Below, piece after piece: positions 1-8,318 of a stretch of DNA of 37,170 nt. Both the position numbers and the translations under genes were made by a program. The DNA is from Coemansia sp. RSA 922 (taxonomy: Eukaryota > Kickxellomycota > Kickxellomycetes > Kickxellales > Kickxellaceae). Numbering within the stretch: position 1 is the first letter of the stretch; each line of letters starts with the position of its first letter. Below the pieces are notes generated by a model that ran no database searches, had not been told where the DNA came from, and saw only the letters and a program-made list of their open reading frames with translations. The DNA lies in contig JANBQS010000095.1 in NCBI GenBank assembly GCA_027577415.1, forward strand, positions 1-37,170, given 5' to 3'.

Positions 1-348
1 TGGGCTTTATATACCAGCCGAGAGGAGGCAAAAAATGAGCCACAGCAAAGTTATTCCCCAATTAAGAGACAATCTTCCCCAAACTACGTGAGCAACGGAG
101 GCTTGAACAGCCTCAAAGAAGGTCGAAGAAGACGTCATAGATTGGATCTCCAAGCCCTCTCATTGGTCACAGAGTACCCGTAGTCGAGTCACAACAGAAA
201 AAAGTAATAGACGCCACCTATGTTTGCTTCCACACCAGCTTTATGGCCCTATTGGGTTGTTGGTAGTACATTGGCACTGATTTCTGTTGTTGATAATTCG
301 CTCACAAAAGCGTAGCTCTCGTCTTTTTCTCCTTTTCTCCACTTATTT
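1..348. other. Intergenic, no gene seen
   Basis: I see no coding region on either strand with recognisable protein character. The segment is AT-rich and borders the decayed repeat copy that begins near 349. The first bases could belong to a gene outside the window. Confidence 0.5.
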
Positions 349-556
349 TAACTGATAGGTTAGCTAAACGCTAACAAGTAGTGGGTGTCCGCCCACCAAC
401 CCTGTAAGCGGCCATAGCTATGGTCAGGTTTAGTCAGGAGTAAGAGAAGAGGGGCGGCGCCTTGTTTTATTTTAAAATTCTTAAAACCTATATTGATTTT
501 CAGGCTTGAAAAGGGCATAACCTACTGCGAGAGCAGCGGATTGCTAATCGTGATTA
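349..556 (-). repeat. Decayed duplicate of the mid-part of the 2680-3564 minus-strand gene
   Basis: On the minus strand this segment matches about 3041-3255. Both copies share an acceptor-like CAG followed by GGT, a nearby block GCGG(A/G)CACCCACTACTT or close to it, and an upstream block CGATTAGC followed by GTTA(T/G)G, which looks like a donor. Similarity fades outside this interval. The reading frames are broken in this copy, for example a TAA just upstream of the CGATTAGC block. I read it as an old duplicated piece of exon-intron-exon. Divergence is high, so the borders are approximate. Confidence 0.5.
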
Positions 557-731
557 TGTATTAAACTCAGCCCGCATGAAGGAGTGGTGATTTTCAAGGC
601 ACTGCGCATCATTTCAGCACCCTCCTGTTATCATAAACAAACAAAATGGGCATTTACTTTACTCTATAAAAGTTCTGGCACTACTTTTTTTATCGGATGT
701 TGTATTGTTTACTTGAAGCATTACTTTCACC

Positions 732-2129
732 ATGAACTATACTGTCCGCAACTTGAAACGTCCACGATCCGAAGAAGGCAGCAGCTCCTCACGCCTGCCT
801 CCCCGTTTACGCCGCAAAAATGCTGCAGCTGTTTCTGCTCCAAACCCCTTACTCACTACGGAAAGGCCTATTGGCGAACTTGACTGCCATGGGCCCCATC
901 AATCCATGGACAATACCACAGAAGGCAACGTCATGGCTCTACCTACGGTGCCCAGAACAACAAACTCAGACGGCGTGCTGCTCTCAACTACTAGTTGTAT
1001 TTTAGAGAGACCACTCCAACACCCACTCGAAACCAATCGAGTTGAGGCAGCAGAGTGTTTGGCAGTATTGCTTCCGGCCGCTAGCAGTATATCGAGTCAA
1101 GTGGCTAGTTACCGTGCCATGGACAGCAGCACCAGTCCCTTCGATACGCGTGCTCTAGCGCATATATGCAATCCGACTATTTCAGACATTCGGGGAGTAG
1201 CTGGATACTCGCCAGAAAGGACTTCTGATGGTATATCTTTAGGTTTACGCTCAGCGCCATACTTTGAAAGCAGCGGTAATGATGCCAGAAACAAATGTGG
1301 ACAACATAGAGACACTAGTAGCGCTAGAGACAGTGGCGACAAGGGCGAACAAGAGAGCAGCAACCTACGCCGCAGAGTCCTGTCTGAGCTGGTGGAGCAG
1401 TGCGCGGAATCTATCGATATTGTGACTAATTTGCACTTTGGGCCATTGTTTACAAGTGCAAGTGACAGGACACCATGTTCCTCTGCTAGCATCGAGAGCG
1501 CTCACAACTGCTGCCCGGCCAACCATTGGAATTTACGGTTCTGGGAGGAGTGGTTCAATAGCTGGCACCCTCTCGAGGGCCAAATCGAGTTAGAGGTATT
1601 GCTAGGTACAGGACGCAGCGGGGCCGTGTATCGAGGCAAATTCAACGGTGCTCCAGTCGCCTTCAAGCTATGCCCCATTTCAAACCCCGCAATGGTTGTC
1701 GCTGAGGTCCACAATGAGGTGACCATATATAACACTCTCAGCGATCTGCAGGGCCACGACATTCCTAGACTTTTCTGCCACGGACTTTTGACTATATATA
1801 GTCAATTGCAAATGGCTCTTGTTCTCGAGTTGATTGAGGATAGTATTCAAGTCGGCGACAACGAGTATCGACGGAATGCAATTCAGAAACAATGCCCATT
1901 GGGGGCTAGGTACGCTGCCCTAGAAGCGCTGGGTCGAGTCCATGCCGCTGGTGTTTTGCAAGGCGACCCGCGCGCAGAAAACATTCTCTTTCAGCGCGAC
2001 TATAAGAGCAGCGATGTAGTGGAGCTCCAACCGAAATTGATCGACTTTGCCTTTGCGTCAATGAATGAAAGTTCGGAGAAATTTTCCCAAGAGAAATATG
2101 ACTGGAGTGATATTCTTGACATTCATTAG
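732..2129 (+). CDS. Degenerate protein-kinase-fold protein, fungal accessory type
   Basis: This is a 465-residue intronless ORF. Residues 1-280 are low-complexity and show no recognisable domain. A kinase-like fold follows: a glycine-rich loop LGTGRSGAVYRG (about 291-302), a VAFK lysine (K312), a catalytic-loop equivalent LQGDPRAENIL (409-419) and a metal-loop equivalent IDFAFAS (437-443). The loop histidine of HxD is Gln (Q410), while Asp412 and Asn417 are kept. DFG reads DFA. The ORF stops soon after the metal loop, as in short fungal kinase-like families with a similar HGD...EN / DF layout, some of them linked to crinkler-type proteins; that link is from memory. It sits among decayed sequences, which suggests an accessory, fast-evolving gene. 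The substrate is unknown, and it may be a pseudokinase. Confidence 0.6.
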   Translation: MNYTVRNLKRPRSEEGSSSSRLPPRLRRKNAAAVSAPNPLLTTERPIGELDCHGPHQSMDNTTEGNVMALPTVPRTTNSDGVLLSTTSCILERPLQHPLETNRVEAAECLAVLLPAASSISSQVASYRAMDSSTSPFDTRALAHICNPTISDIRGVAGYSPERTSDGISLGLRSAPYFESSGNDARNKCGQHRDTSSARDSGDKGEQESSNLRRRVLSELVEQCAESIDIVTNLHFGPLFTSASDRTPCSSASIESAHNCCPANHWNLRFWEEWFNSWHPLEGQIELEVLLGTGRSGAVYRGKFNGAPVAFKLCPISNPAMVVAEVHNEVTIYNTLSDLQGHDIPRLFCHGLLTIYSQLQMALVLELIEDSIQVGDNEYRRNAIQKQCPLGARYAALEALGRVHAAGVLQGDPRAENILFQRDYKSSDVVELQPKLIDFAFASMNESSEKFSQEKYDWSDILDIH

Positions 2130-2258
2130 TCATAATTTTTTTACTGTCTTGCAAACTTTTATTCTTATCCAAATATAAAAAAGTGACCGTATCTGCTGCT
2201 AGGTTTGCTGCTTGTGTAGTGAGATGTTGCAGTTATATTGCAATATCGTTATTGTAGC
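2130..2258. other. Short AT-rich spacer after the kinase-like gene
   Basis: No coding signal is seen. It separates the kinase-like ORF from the convergent zinc-finger ORF. Confidence 0.4.
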
Positions 2259-2402
2259 TTAATGGTCGCAATGTCGTACATGATAATTAAACTGGCGAAC
2301 GCCTTGGTACTCGTCGGCACAATATGGACACATTATCCAACGCTCCCCTGTGTTGTCCTTGACTCTACTTGCTCTTTTGTTAAACAATAATAGCTTTAGC
2401 AT
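2259..2402 (-). CDS. Small ORF with a single C2H2 zinc finger
   Basis: The ATG at 2402 gives 47 residues ending CPYCADEYQGVRQFNYHVRHCDH-like, read here as C-x2-C-x12-H-x3-H. That spacing fits a classical C2H2 (or BED-like) zinc finger. The open frame extends upstream to about 2507 without another ATG. A TATATAAAG sequence on the minus strand (2472-2480) lies about 70 bases upstream of the ATG. This could be a tiny gene, or the last exon of a decayed longer gene. Function cannot be assigned. Confidence 0.35.
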   Translation of the reverse strand: MLKLLLFNKRASRVKDNTGERWIMCPYCADEYQGVRQFNYHVRHCDH

Positions 2403-2679
2403 GGCCAAAAATCGACAAAGAGGTTGTGAAAGGTGATTCTGGAAGTTTGAAAACTGAGCGCGGCCAGATTGCTTTATATAACAAAAAAGCCCTGTGTCTC
2501 TAATCAATAGGGTTTGGAGGAGTTGTATGGAAATACAATTGATCCGTAGCGCTGTTCATAAACACTGACGGTATCTATCAATTGGGCCACTTTTATCACT
2601 TTTTTTAGTATCGATATCTGCTTGTACTGTGAAAAATACTATCAATAGGCGATGTTTGCAATCCAGCATAGTCATCTCC
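2403..2679. other. AT-rich stretch between zinc-finger ORF and broken gene
   Basis: Apart from the TATATAAAG at 2472-2480 (minus strand) I see no gene or repeat here. Confidence 0.4.
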
Positions 2680-3564
2680 TCATTTGCTCTGAGGCTCAAC
2701 AATAGGCCACATTTCCTGTAAAAGTTGGTCATAGTCAGATTTGACTAGTTGGTTGTTCAGGTATAGTAAGTGCGTCAGCCACATTTCTCTGCTATTGCTC
2801 CAGGTGCCCATATAGGCGATGTATATTTTTCAACGTCTGAATTCTGGTATGTTCAGCAAAAAGTGGCACAATAGTTGTAAACGCGAGCTTTGGGTATATG
2901 CTGCAGATCCTGCGCATGGGAGCGTGTGGTGCAATGTCGAGTATAAACTGCACGCTCTCTTTGGGTCTGGCGAACTTGTCTACTTGAAAGTCTGACATAT
3001 GGTTGATATATACGAATTGCAGATGTGGGTGGCTGTCTTCACTTGGTAGGTTAGCCTTGAGGTTAACAAAGTAGTGGGTGCCCGCCCATTCTTCCACCCT
3101 GAAAGTGGCAGTGAGTGCTACAGAGAGTTTTCCAAGGGGTAAAGAGAGAAGAGTTTGTTATTGTTTAGATTTCTGAAAGAAAAAAAATGATCCAGGGGCT
3201 GAGAATTGGGCCTAACCCACTACAAAGTGACGCCGAGTGGCTAATCGAGACTATTGAGGACTCGAGATATCAGATCCTTGAAAAAATTACTCTTGCTACT
3301 GAGCACTGTAGTTTCAAGTCGATAGATGATTTCCTTAGAAGCTGGAATATCATCTCCATTATTTACAAGAGTCTCATTCCATTCGGCATCTCTGGTGAAA
3401 AACTCTACTTCCAAATGGCAATTTTTATAGCTCTCCCAATTTTGGAACATTTGAATTATAAGCACACGCGGAATGGTGTGATCCACTTTGCCTTCCATCG
3501 TATGCGTGAAGGTTTCAGTACCCCAATAATAGCCAATATATTTAACAGTTTGTCTAGCAGCCAT
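2680..3564 (-). pseudogene. Broken minus-strand gene of unknown family
   Basis: Read on the minus strand, the ATG at 3564 opens about 100 residues (MAARQTVKYIGYYWG...), ending at a TAG in the CGATTAGC block. A donor-like GTTAGG (3216-3211) and an acceptor TTTCAG (3104-3099) would remove an intron. The next exon (3098 down) encodes VEEWAGTHYFVN and continues for about 100 residues to a stop at 2792. A one-base shift near 2825 restores a natural-looking continuation (GTWSNSREMWLTHLLYLNN) ending at a TGA at 2682-2680. At least two frame problems suggest a pseudogene, though another intron model is possible. A plus-strand ORF (3187-3603) overlaps and is less well supported. No family recognised. 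Confidence 0.4.
3041..3255 (-). repeat. Second copy of the duplicated exon-intron-exon segment
   Basis: This segment is similar to 349-556 on the same strand. It carries the candidate acceptor (3101-3099) and donor (3216-3214) of the broken gene and contains the less decayed version of the shared blocks. Confidence 0.5.
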
Positions 3565-3660
3565 AGTTTCAGCAAAATATATATTAGACCGGAAGAAGGG
3601 TGATTTGTAAAGTGTAAGAGAGAAGAGAAGAGAAGAGCAAGAACTGCAGCTACCTGCCAT

Positions 3661-4005
3661 TCCCTGTTTTGTGCTCGGGGAAGGAAAGGGCAGAGCTGTG
3701 ACCGCAATTTTCTATCCTCTGATTTTCTTTACACCACCTTTGCAAAGCCAATGCGAGAGAGAAGCAGTGTGCGAGACTTGTCCCCCCTTTTTAGTTCTAC
3801 CCAATGCCGGTCATTGCCCAAATCGCTGTCCCGCCCAGAAAACGGAGCCATACTAAGCAGCGAAAGCACTACGTTTATGCTGGGAGCTAATGTGAGAGCT
3901 GCCCATACACTTTTTGCTACCCCGCTCAAGGATAAATCAGTATCAAATTATTTATTTGCAACAGTACACTCTATATTCATTTCATATTTCTCTCTCTCTC
4001 GCAAT
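3661..4005 (+). promoter_or_regulatory. Upstream region of the Oca/Siw14-like gene
   Basis: The reading frame stays open back to 3751, but the protein-like part starts at 4006. A pyrimidine-rich run (TTTCTCTCTCTCTCGC) lies just before the ATG, a common feature of fungal 5' leaders. No other gene is seen. Confidence 0.35.
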
Positions 4006-5361
4006 ATGTCCAATATCGTAGATCCTTTAATGCCACCGTACAGGTTTGAGCGCGTCCAGCCTCAGCTATATCGAGGCGGATACCCGAAGCCGCGAAACTT
4101 TCGATTCCTACGCCGACAGCGACTAAAGACAATAGTATCGCTTATCCCCGACGACCGCGACAACCTCTTGGCAGAGTTCTGTCACGACGAAGGGATCAAA
4201 CGAATAGTTATAGCAGTGGATTCACCCAACGAGAACGTCACAGTAACTGAATCCATAGTATCTCGGTGCTTAGAGCTAGTCACAAACCCCGATACCCTGC
4301 CACTCTATTTACATTGTCTCGACGGCTCCAACGTGACTGGCGTAGTAATTATGTGCTTGCGGAAACTGCAGTTGTGGCGAGTCGTCTCAATGCAAAGCGA
4401 ATACCTGAGGTTTGAGCAGGACGGCGAGATTATCCCCGAAGAGAGCGAGTTTGTGGAAACCTATTCAGGCAGAGGCCTGGTATTACCCAACCCGTATGCC
4501 GAGTGGCTGTGGCCGGGTCGAGTGGCGGCCCTGGGTGGCAAGTATGATGTTAATGCGCTGCCGTTTAAAAACAATGTGCACCCTGTGGTGCCTCACACAA
4601 GGCTTAAGCAGCGCATGTCGACGGATATCTGTCAGGCGGATCCCCGGCCTGTTCAAAGTCGATCGGCCACTGACTTGGCATCCAAGGAAAGCAGCGAGCT
4701 TGGTAGAGGCAGTGGAGCCATATATGCGACAGAACCAGTCGACAGACCGTCGTCCGAGGGCCTGTTCGCACTGCAACAGCACTCTATACACACTTCAGTG
4801 ACATCGGATGGCCAGAGTACACAGACGAACGAGACAACGCCGAGGCTAGCCGTGATTGACGTCAGAGCCACACACTCCAGTCGCTCCCAAAAGCAGGCTC
4901 AAGGGAAGATGGAGGCTGGCGATGGCGACGACCAAAGTCAGGCAACGGATCAGCTCAGTCTACACACGTCTTTCAGCACAGGAGCACTGCCTGACATGTC
5001 TCAGAGCACTCAGCACCACCACCACCAGAGGACGCCAATATCGGACGCACACGAGATGCTAGAGCCGGTGTTGGCGGCACTCGCTGGCGAGGCTATGAAG
5101 GTAGCCGCAGAGTCGTATTCATCGCATGATAGTGGGAAGACGACCAAGGCCAGCACTCGCTCCAACACCAAGCCCCCGCCTGGCACTAAAAGTGGCGAGG
5201 ACGATGGTTCGGAAAAGCATCGCGCCGCGGACGAAGTCAAGGGCGTGTCGAGCAGAAACAGCGGCACGTTGGCAGGGATATCTGAAGGAGCGGCGGTGGT
5301 CAAGGAACTCTCGCTCTCACCTCTGGTCCAAGCGCTAGCAATCGAGGGACTAGGAATGTAA
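4006..5361 (+). CDS. Siw14/Oca-type dual-specificity phosphatase-like protein, probably catalytically impaired
   Basis: The ATG at 4006 gives 451 residues. I chose it over the in-frame ATG at 3751 because the family signature starts at once: PPYRFERVQPQLYRGGYPK (10-28), then FLRRQRLKTIVSLIPD, as in the plant and fungal atypical phosphatases (Siw14, Oca1-6). Siw14 itself cleaves inositol pyrophosphates. The phosphate loop reads HCLDGSNVTG (H103, C104). The Arg expected five residues after the Cys is Val110, so activity is doubtful; it resembles the non-catalytic Oca4/Oca6-type members. After about residue 170 the protein becomes a long Ser/Thr/Gln-rich, probably disordered tail with a His run (near 327-330), unusual for a family of about 200-250 residues. 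It converges on the membrane-protein gene, with 65 bases between the stops. Confidence 0.75.
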   Translation: MSNIVDPLMPPYRFERVQPQLYRGGYPKPRNFRFLRRQRLKTIVSLIPDDRDNLLAEFCHDEGIKRIVIAVDSPNENVTVTESIVSRCLELVTNPDTLPLYLHCLDGSNVTGVVIMCLRKLQLWRVVSMQSEYLRFEQDGEIIPEESEFVETYSGRGLVLPNPYAEWLWPGRVAALGGKYDVNALPFKNNVHPVVPHTRLKQRMSTDICQADPRPVQSRSATDLASKESSELGRGSGAIYATEPVDRPSSEGLFALQQHSIHTSVTSDGQSTQTNETTPRLAVIDVRATHSSRSQKQAQGKMEAGDGDDQSQATDQLSLHTSFSTGALPDMSQSTQHHHHQRTPISDAHEMLEPVLAALAGEAMKVAAESYSSHDSGKTTKASTRSNTKPPPGTKSGEDDGSEKHRAADEVKGVSSRNSGTLAGISEGAAVVKELSLSPLVQALAIEGLGM

Positions 5362-5426
5362 CCGAGTTTTGTATTTGCAAAAGATATTGACAGTTTTTTT
5401 TAAAAATGTACGAAAGCGTGAGGCTC

Positions 5427-6422
5427 TCAGCGCCTGGTTCCGACTGGCTCTGGTATCTCGACGATATGGTATGGCGGCGGACAGGGTTGGTGGGAAGGTG
5501 CCGGGGTTGTACTGGCTTCAGCCTCAGCGTTGGCAGACATGGCTTCCTCGATGGGGTCGACGTATGGCGGCAGGTCGTCGTGCGGGATATCGCTAAACGT
5601 GTCTGCTCGCTCACGCGGAAATATGCGAGGCGGCAGAGGCGGTGGCACTCGAGGCTGAGCAGGCGGCGGTGGCGGTGGCGGCGGTCTGTGGCGAGGCATG
5701 GCAGCAACCATGGGCACTGTGAGCTGACTGTCTTCAGTACCCGAGCTAGCCATCGAATTCTGGGTCAGAGTACTGCGCACCTGTGTCATCTCCACCGGTG
5801 CTCCGTTGACCAGGCTATGTGGCGTCATTGGAGATTGCAATCGACTCTGAGCTAACGACACTGACGACTGACTGGAGTAGCTCTGGCCAAGGTAAATTCC
5901 GCCAGCACCAGACAACAACGACGGTGTCGCTGGCAAACTGCTGTCGCCATTAGCTTCGCTGTTCAAGCGCAGGGCTCCCTCTTGTAAGCGCTTCTTTTTC
6001 CGCCGCTTACGGACACATCTATACACTATTGCTGCTATCACAAGAAACACGACGACTGCGATAGCTGAAGGAATCGCCTGCTTCGTACTGCTGCTGTCGT
6101 CTACGCTGTCGTAATCATTGGTGTCAGAGGACGAGAACGAGCTCGCTTGTATCTGGCCCAGTGGTTGGTCTGTGGGGGTATATGGAGGACTGGGAAGATG
6201 GAGCGTTGGGGTGCCAGGCTGCATGCTCAGACCGCTACTCAAACTAATGCTGGTGGTCGTGTGCTCGGATGTGCGAGTTTTGGACCACTTTGATCGGCTA
6301 CGAGTAGTAGTTGCGCAAGTGGTGTGGTCACAAAGAGTGGCTACTATAGACACCTGACCACGATCGTATTGGCCGTCGTCTGTTGGAGAGGGCAGTTCGG
6401 CCTCGCGCGGACCGAAGAGCAT
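5427..6422 (-). CDS. Single-pass membrane protein with proline-rich cytoplasmic tail
   Basis: This is a 331-residue ORF. Residues 1-115 are Ser/Thr-rich; 117-134 form one membrane segment (AIPSAIAVVVFLVIAAIV), followed by a basic stop-transfer run (RKRRKKKR). The tail has a polyproline stretch and short LPPY, PPPY and SPPY-type motifs. PPxY/LPxY motifs are the usual docking sites for Rsp5/Nedd4-type ubiquitin ligases, so an adaptor or cell-surface sensor role is an inference. No signal peptide is seen at this start. A possible extra 5' exon exists: ATG at 6540, 12 codons, a 52-nt GT-AG intron (6503-6452), then an in-frame join upstream of the ATG at 6422. It does not create a signal peptide either. 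Family not recognised. Confidence 0.7.
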   Translation of the reverse strand: MLFGPREAELPSPTDDGQYDRGQVSIVATLCDHTTCATTTRSRSKWSKTRTSEHTTTSISLSSGLSMQPGTPTLHLPSPPYTPTDQPLGQIQASSFSSSDTNDYDSVDDSSSTKQAIPSAIAVVVFLVIAAIVYRCVRKRRKKKRLQEGALRLNSEANGDSSLPATPSLLSGAGGIYLGQSYSSQSSVSLAQSRLQSPMTPHSLVNGAPVEMTQVRSTLTQNSMASSGTEDSQLTVPMVAAMPRHRPPPPPPPPAQPRVPPPLPPRIFPRERADTFSDIPHDDLPPYVDPIEEAMSANAEAEASTTPAPSHQPCPPPYHIVEIPEPVGTRR

Positions 6423-6651
6423 AGAACCAGATAAATTCAGGATTGTGCGAACTATAAAATTTGAAATTGAAACAGAATGAGAATAAAAAGAAAAATAAAT
6501 AACCAGAAGTTTGAAAGAAAATTGCTACAGTGCGGCTCATTGATGATCCTCCGTGGTCCCGCATTTTCTATTTTTAAATTACACGCCTTGATTTCTTATG
6601 AGTGGGCTAGTGTATCTTTGAATTAAAATTTTATTATAAATATTTGCTTAT
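6423..6651. other. AT-rich spacer; possible 5' exon of the membrane-protein gene
   Basis: On the minus strand this holds the leader of the 6422 gene, including the possible intron 6503-6452, and the 3' flank of the secreted-protein gene. No other gene is seen. Confidence 0.35.
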
Positions 6652-6969
6652 CTATGAGCTTGGCTCAGACTCGCTATAAGCACGATATGCCTTGACAGGG
6701 TATGGAATATCCTGGTATTGTTTGTCCTTTCGCTTATAAAGGAAGGCTGGCTCCTTGCACTTTTTGTCCTTATAGAACATGGTTGGTCCACCAGTGGAGG
6801 CTACCAAATTATTAGTGCCATTGAACTTGCTGCTAACACGATGGCAGTACTCGTCGTCCGAGTAGTAAGTCTCTTTTACCAGTTTCTCGTTTTTAATTTC
6901 AATCTTGCGTTTGGCATGGCAAAGTGCCAACAGACAACTGAGAATAGCGAGAATAACGAAGAAGCGCAT
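6652..6969 (-). CDS. Small secreted protein, paralog 1
   Basis: This is a 105-residue protein. Residues 1-19 are a clear signal peptide (MRFFVILAILSCLLALCHA, then K). The mature part is about 86 residues with only two cysteines, in the contexts EYCHRV and KKCKE, so one disulfide is likely. It is a tandem paralog of the gene ending at 7675; shared features are YxSDDxYCHRV, KF, GG.T.(F/Y), CK and a PVK(A/S)YRA near the end. The 5' flanks are also alike. No known family recognised; it resembles the small secreted cysteine-containing proteins typical of fungi. Extracellular location is well supported; function is unknown. Confidence 0.8.
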   Translation of the reverse strand: MRFFVILAILSCLLALCHAKRKIEIKNEKLVKETYYSDDEYCHRVSSKFNGTNNLVASTGGPTMFYKDKKCKEPAFLYKRKDKQYQDIPYPVKAYRAYSESEPSS

Positions 6970-7080
6970 GATGATGTTATTGAAAAGAGAACAGTGAGTG
7001 AAGATAAGTGCAAAGTGTGGAGTAGAAGTGGTTATATGATGATATGTGGACAGAAACAGCAGCAGCAGCTGAGCGGCTTC

Positions 7081-7087
7081 TTATACC
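7081..7087 (-). promoter_or_regulatory. TATA-like element of secreted paralog 1
   Basis: On the minus strand it reads GGTATAA, about 112 bases before the ATG at 6969. The paralog has TATAAAT at nearly the same distance, which supports both. Confidence 0.45.
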
Positions 7088-7099
7088 AAAAGCACCTTC

Positions 7100-7674
7100 G
7101 AAAAATGTCATTCTACTATGCATACGAAATACAAAGCAAACATGTTTGCTTTATACTATTCTCACACATGATGTCTTTTGCAAACATTTGAGGGGAAAAG
7201 TACAATTGCTGGCTCTTTACCCTCAAAACTGACAATCGCGTAGAAAAGAAGTAAAAAAGCTTTCAGTGTTTGGCATTCAAAGCGCACTCGTAGGACATGC
7301 CATTTTCTTTACCAGAAAAGAAACCAGTTCTCTTTAAAGAAAGCAAAAATACTTTTTTTTGCCTATATTTATAATGTGTTTTACGAGCACGCCGTTCTTT
7401 CGGCTGACAAAACTCTGCAAAGTGCTTTGGCGTCTGGCATTGGAGGTGAAGAGGCTCTGCTAAAGCTAACCTCACTCTGCTCGATTAAATCAAAACCCAG
7501 TGGATGAAAGCGTCTGCAATAGAATTCAAAGACCCTCATGTCATTAAAAGTACCATTCAGACATACTGGAATCATGACCAGTGGGAAGCACATCTATCGA
7601 TGTATGACCTATTGACACTGCTTCAGAGGTTGCAAAGAAGTATATTCAGTATATATTAATTTCAACTAGGGTAA
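7100..7674. other. Spacer between the secreted paralogs, no gene seen
   Basis: It holds only short, poorly supported ORFs on both strands. I see no domain, repeat or RNA gene. Part must be 3' flank of the 7675-7983 gene and distal promoter of the 6969 gene. Confidence 0.45.
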
Positions 7675-7983
7675 CTAGTTGCCCCACTTGAGTGCGCGGT
7701 AAGACTTGACGGGGCTTTGAATATCAACGAATTCGCCCTTGCCAACTGGGTCAATTAAGACCCCAACCTTGCACTCCGAGTCACTAAAGTAGGTGGTCGC
7801 ACCACCGATCGCGGATGCCTTGTTAAAAGGGTTGTGGAACTTGCGGCCAACGCGATGGCAGTAGTAGTCGTCCGAGTGATAAGTCTCCCTTTGCCTCAAT
7901 GCATTTTCAAAAGTAACCGTACGGGCCGCATGGCAAAGCGCCAAAAGACAGCTCAGAACGGCGAGGAGAACGAAGAAGCGCAT
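7675..7983 (-). CDS. Small secreted protein, paralog 2
   Basis: The ATG at 7983 gives 102 residues with a signal peptide (MRFFVLLAVLSCLLALCHA, then ARTV) nearly identical to paralog 1. The open frame extends upstream to 8217, but those residues are not protein-like and would bury the signal peptide, so 7983 is the start. There are two mature-region cysteines (YYCHRV and SECK), as in paralog 1. The signal peptides are far more alike than the mature parts. Flanks upstream of both ATGs align, so the duplication included the promoter. Function unknown. Confidence 0.8.
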   Translation of the reverse strand: MRFFVLLAVLSCLLALCHAARTVTFENALRQRETYHSDDYYCHRVGRKFHNPFNKASAIGGATTYFSDSECKVGVLIDPVGKGEFVDIQSPVKSYRALKWGN

Positions 7984-8096
7984 GATTGTGTTGTCGAATT
8001 GATAGCAACGTGTGAAGACGAGCGCAAGGTTCGGAACGAAAGGGGATGAAGTGATGGATACCGGATAAATTGTTGATAGAGGCAGCAGGGTGGCGA

Positions 8097-8103
8097 ATTT
8101 ATA
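8097..8103 (-). promoter_or_regulatory. TATA box of secreted paralog 2
   Basis: TATAAAT on the minus strand, 114 bases upstream of the ATG at 7983, matching the spacing in paralog 1. Confidence 0.5.
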
Positions 8104-8228
8104 GCAAAATCTATAACGCAGTCGACTAGACTGAAGGGGAAAAACTGGGGACAGTCGAGTTTCACGAAGCTGTGAATCACACTCGGCCTTTGTGAGCCGT
8201 TGGTTTTTACAAAGCATGATCGATAATC

Positions 8229-8243
8229 CCGTACGGAGTACGG
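8229..8243. repeat. Short perfect inverted repeat
   Basis: CCGTAC-GGA-GTACGG, with a further GGTACGGAG about ten bases on. Could be a regulator site or chance. Confidence 0.25.
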
Positions 8244-8318
8244 CTATAGTGGTACGGAGAAATAGGTGAAATCATCCTATATTAGGAAATTGGTGCGTAC
8301 GCATACGACAGATCGTTC

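Noticed and set aside
3187..3603. Plus-strand ORF of 138 codons
   Set aside because: It overlaps the minus-strand broken gene, whose exon-like blocks, splice-like sites and duplicate copy make the minus strand more likely. Kept only as an alternative.
3751..4005. N-terminal extension of the Oca/Siw14-like protein
   Set aside because: In frame but with no family similarity; the conserved domain begins right after the ATG at 4006.
7984..8217. Upstream extension of secreted paralog 2
   Set aside because: It would bury the signal peptide and includes the TATA box; paralog 1 starts at the equivalent Met.
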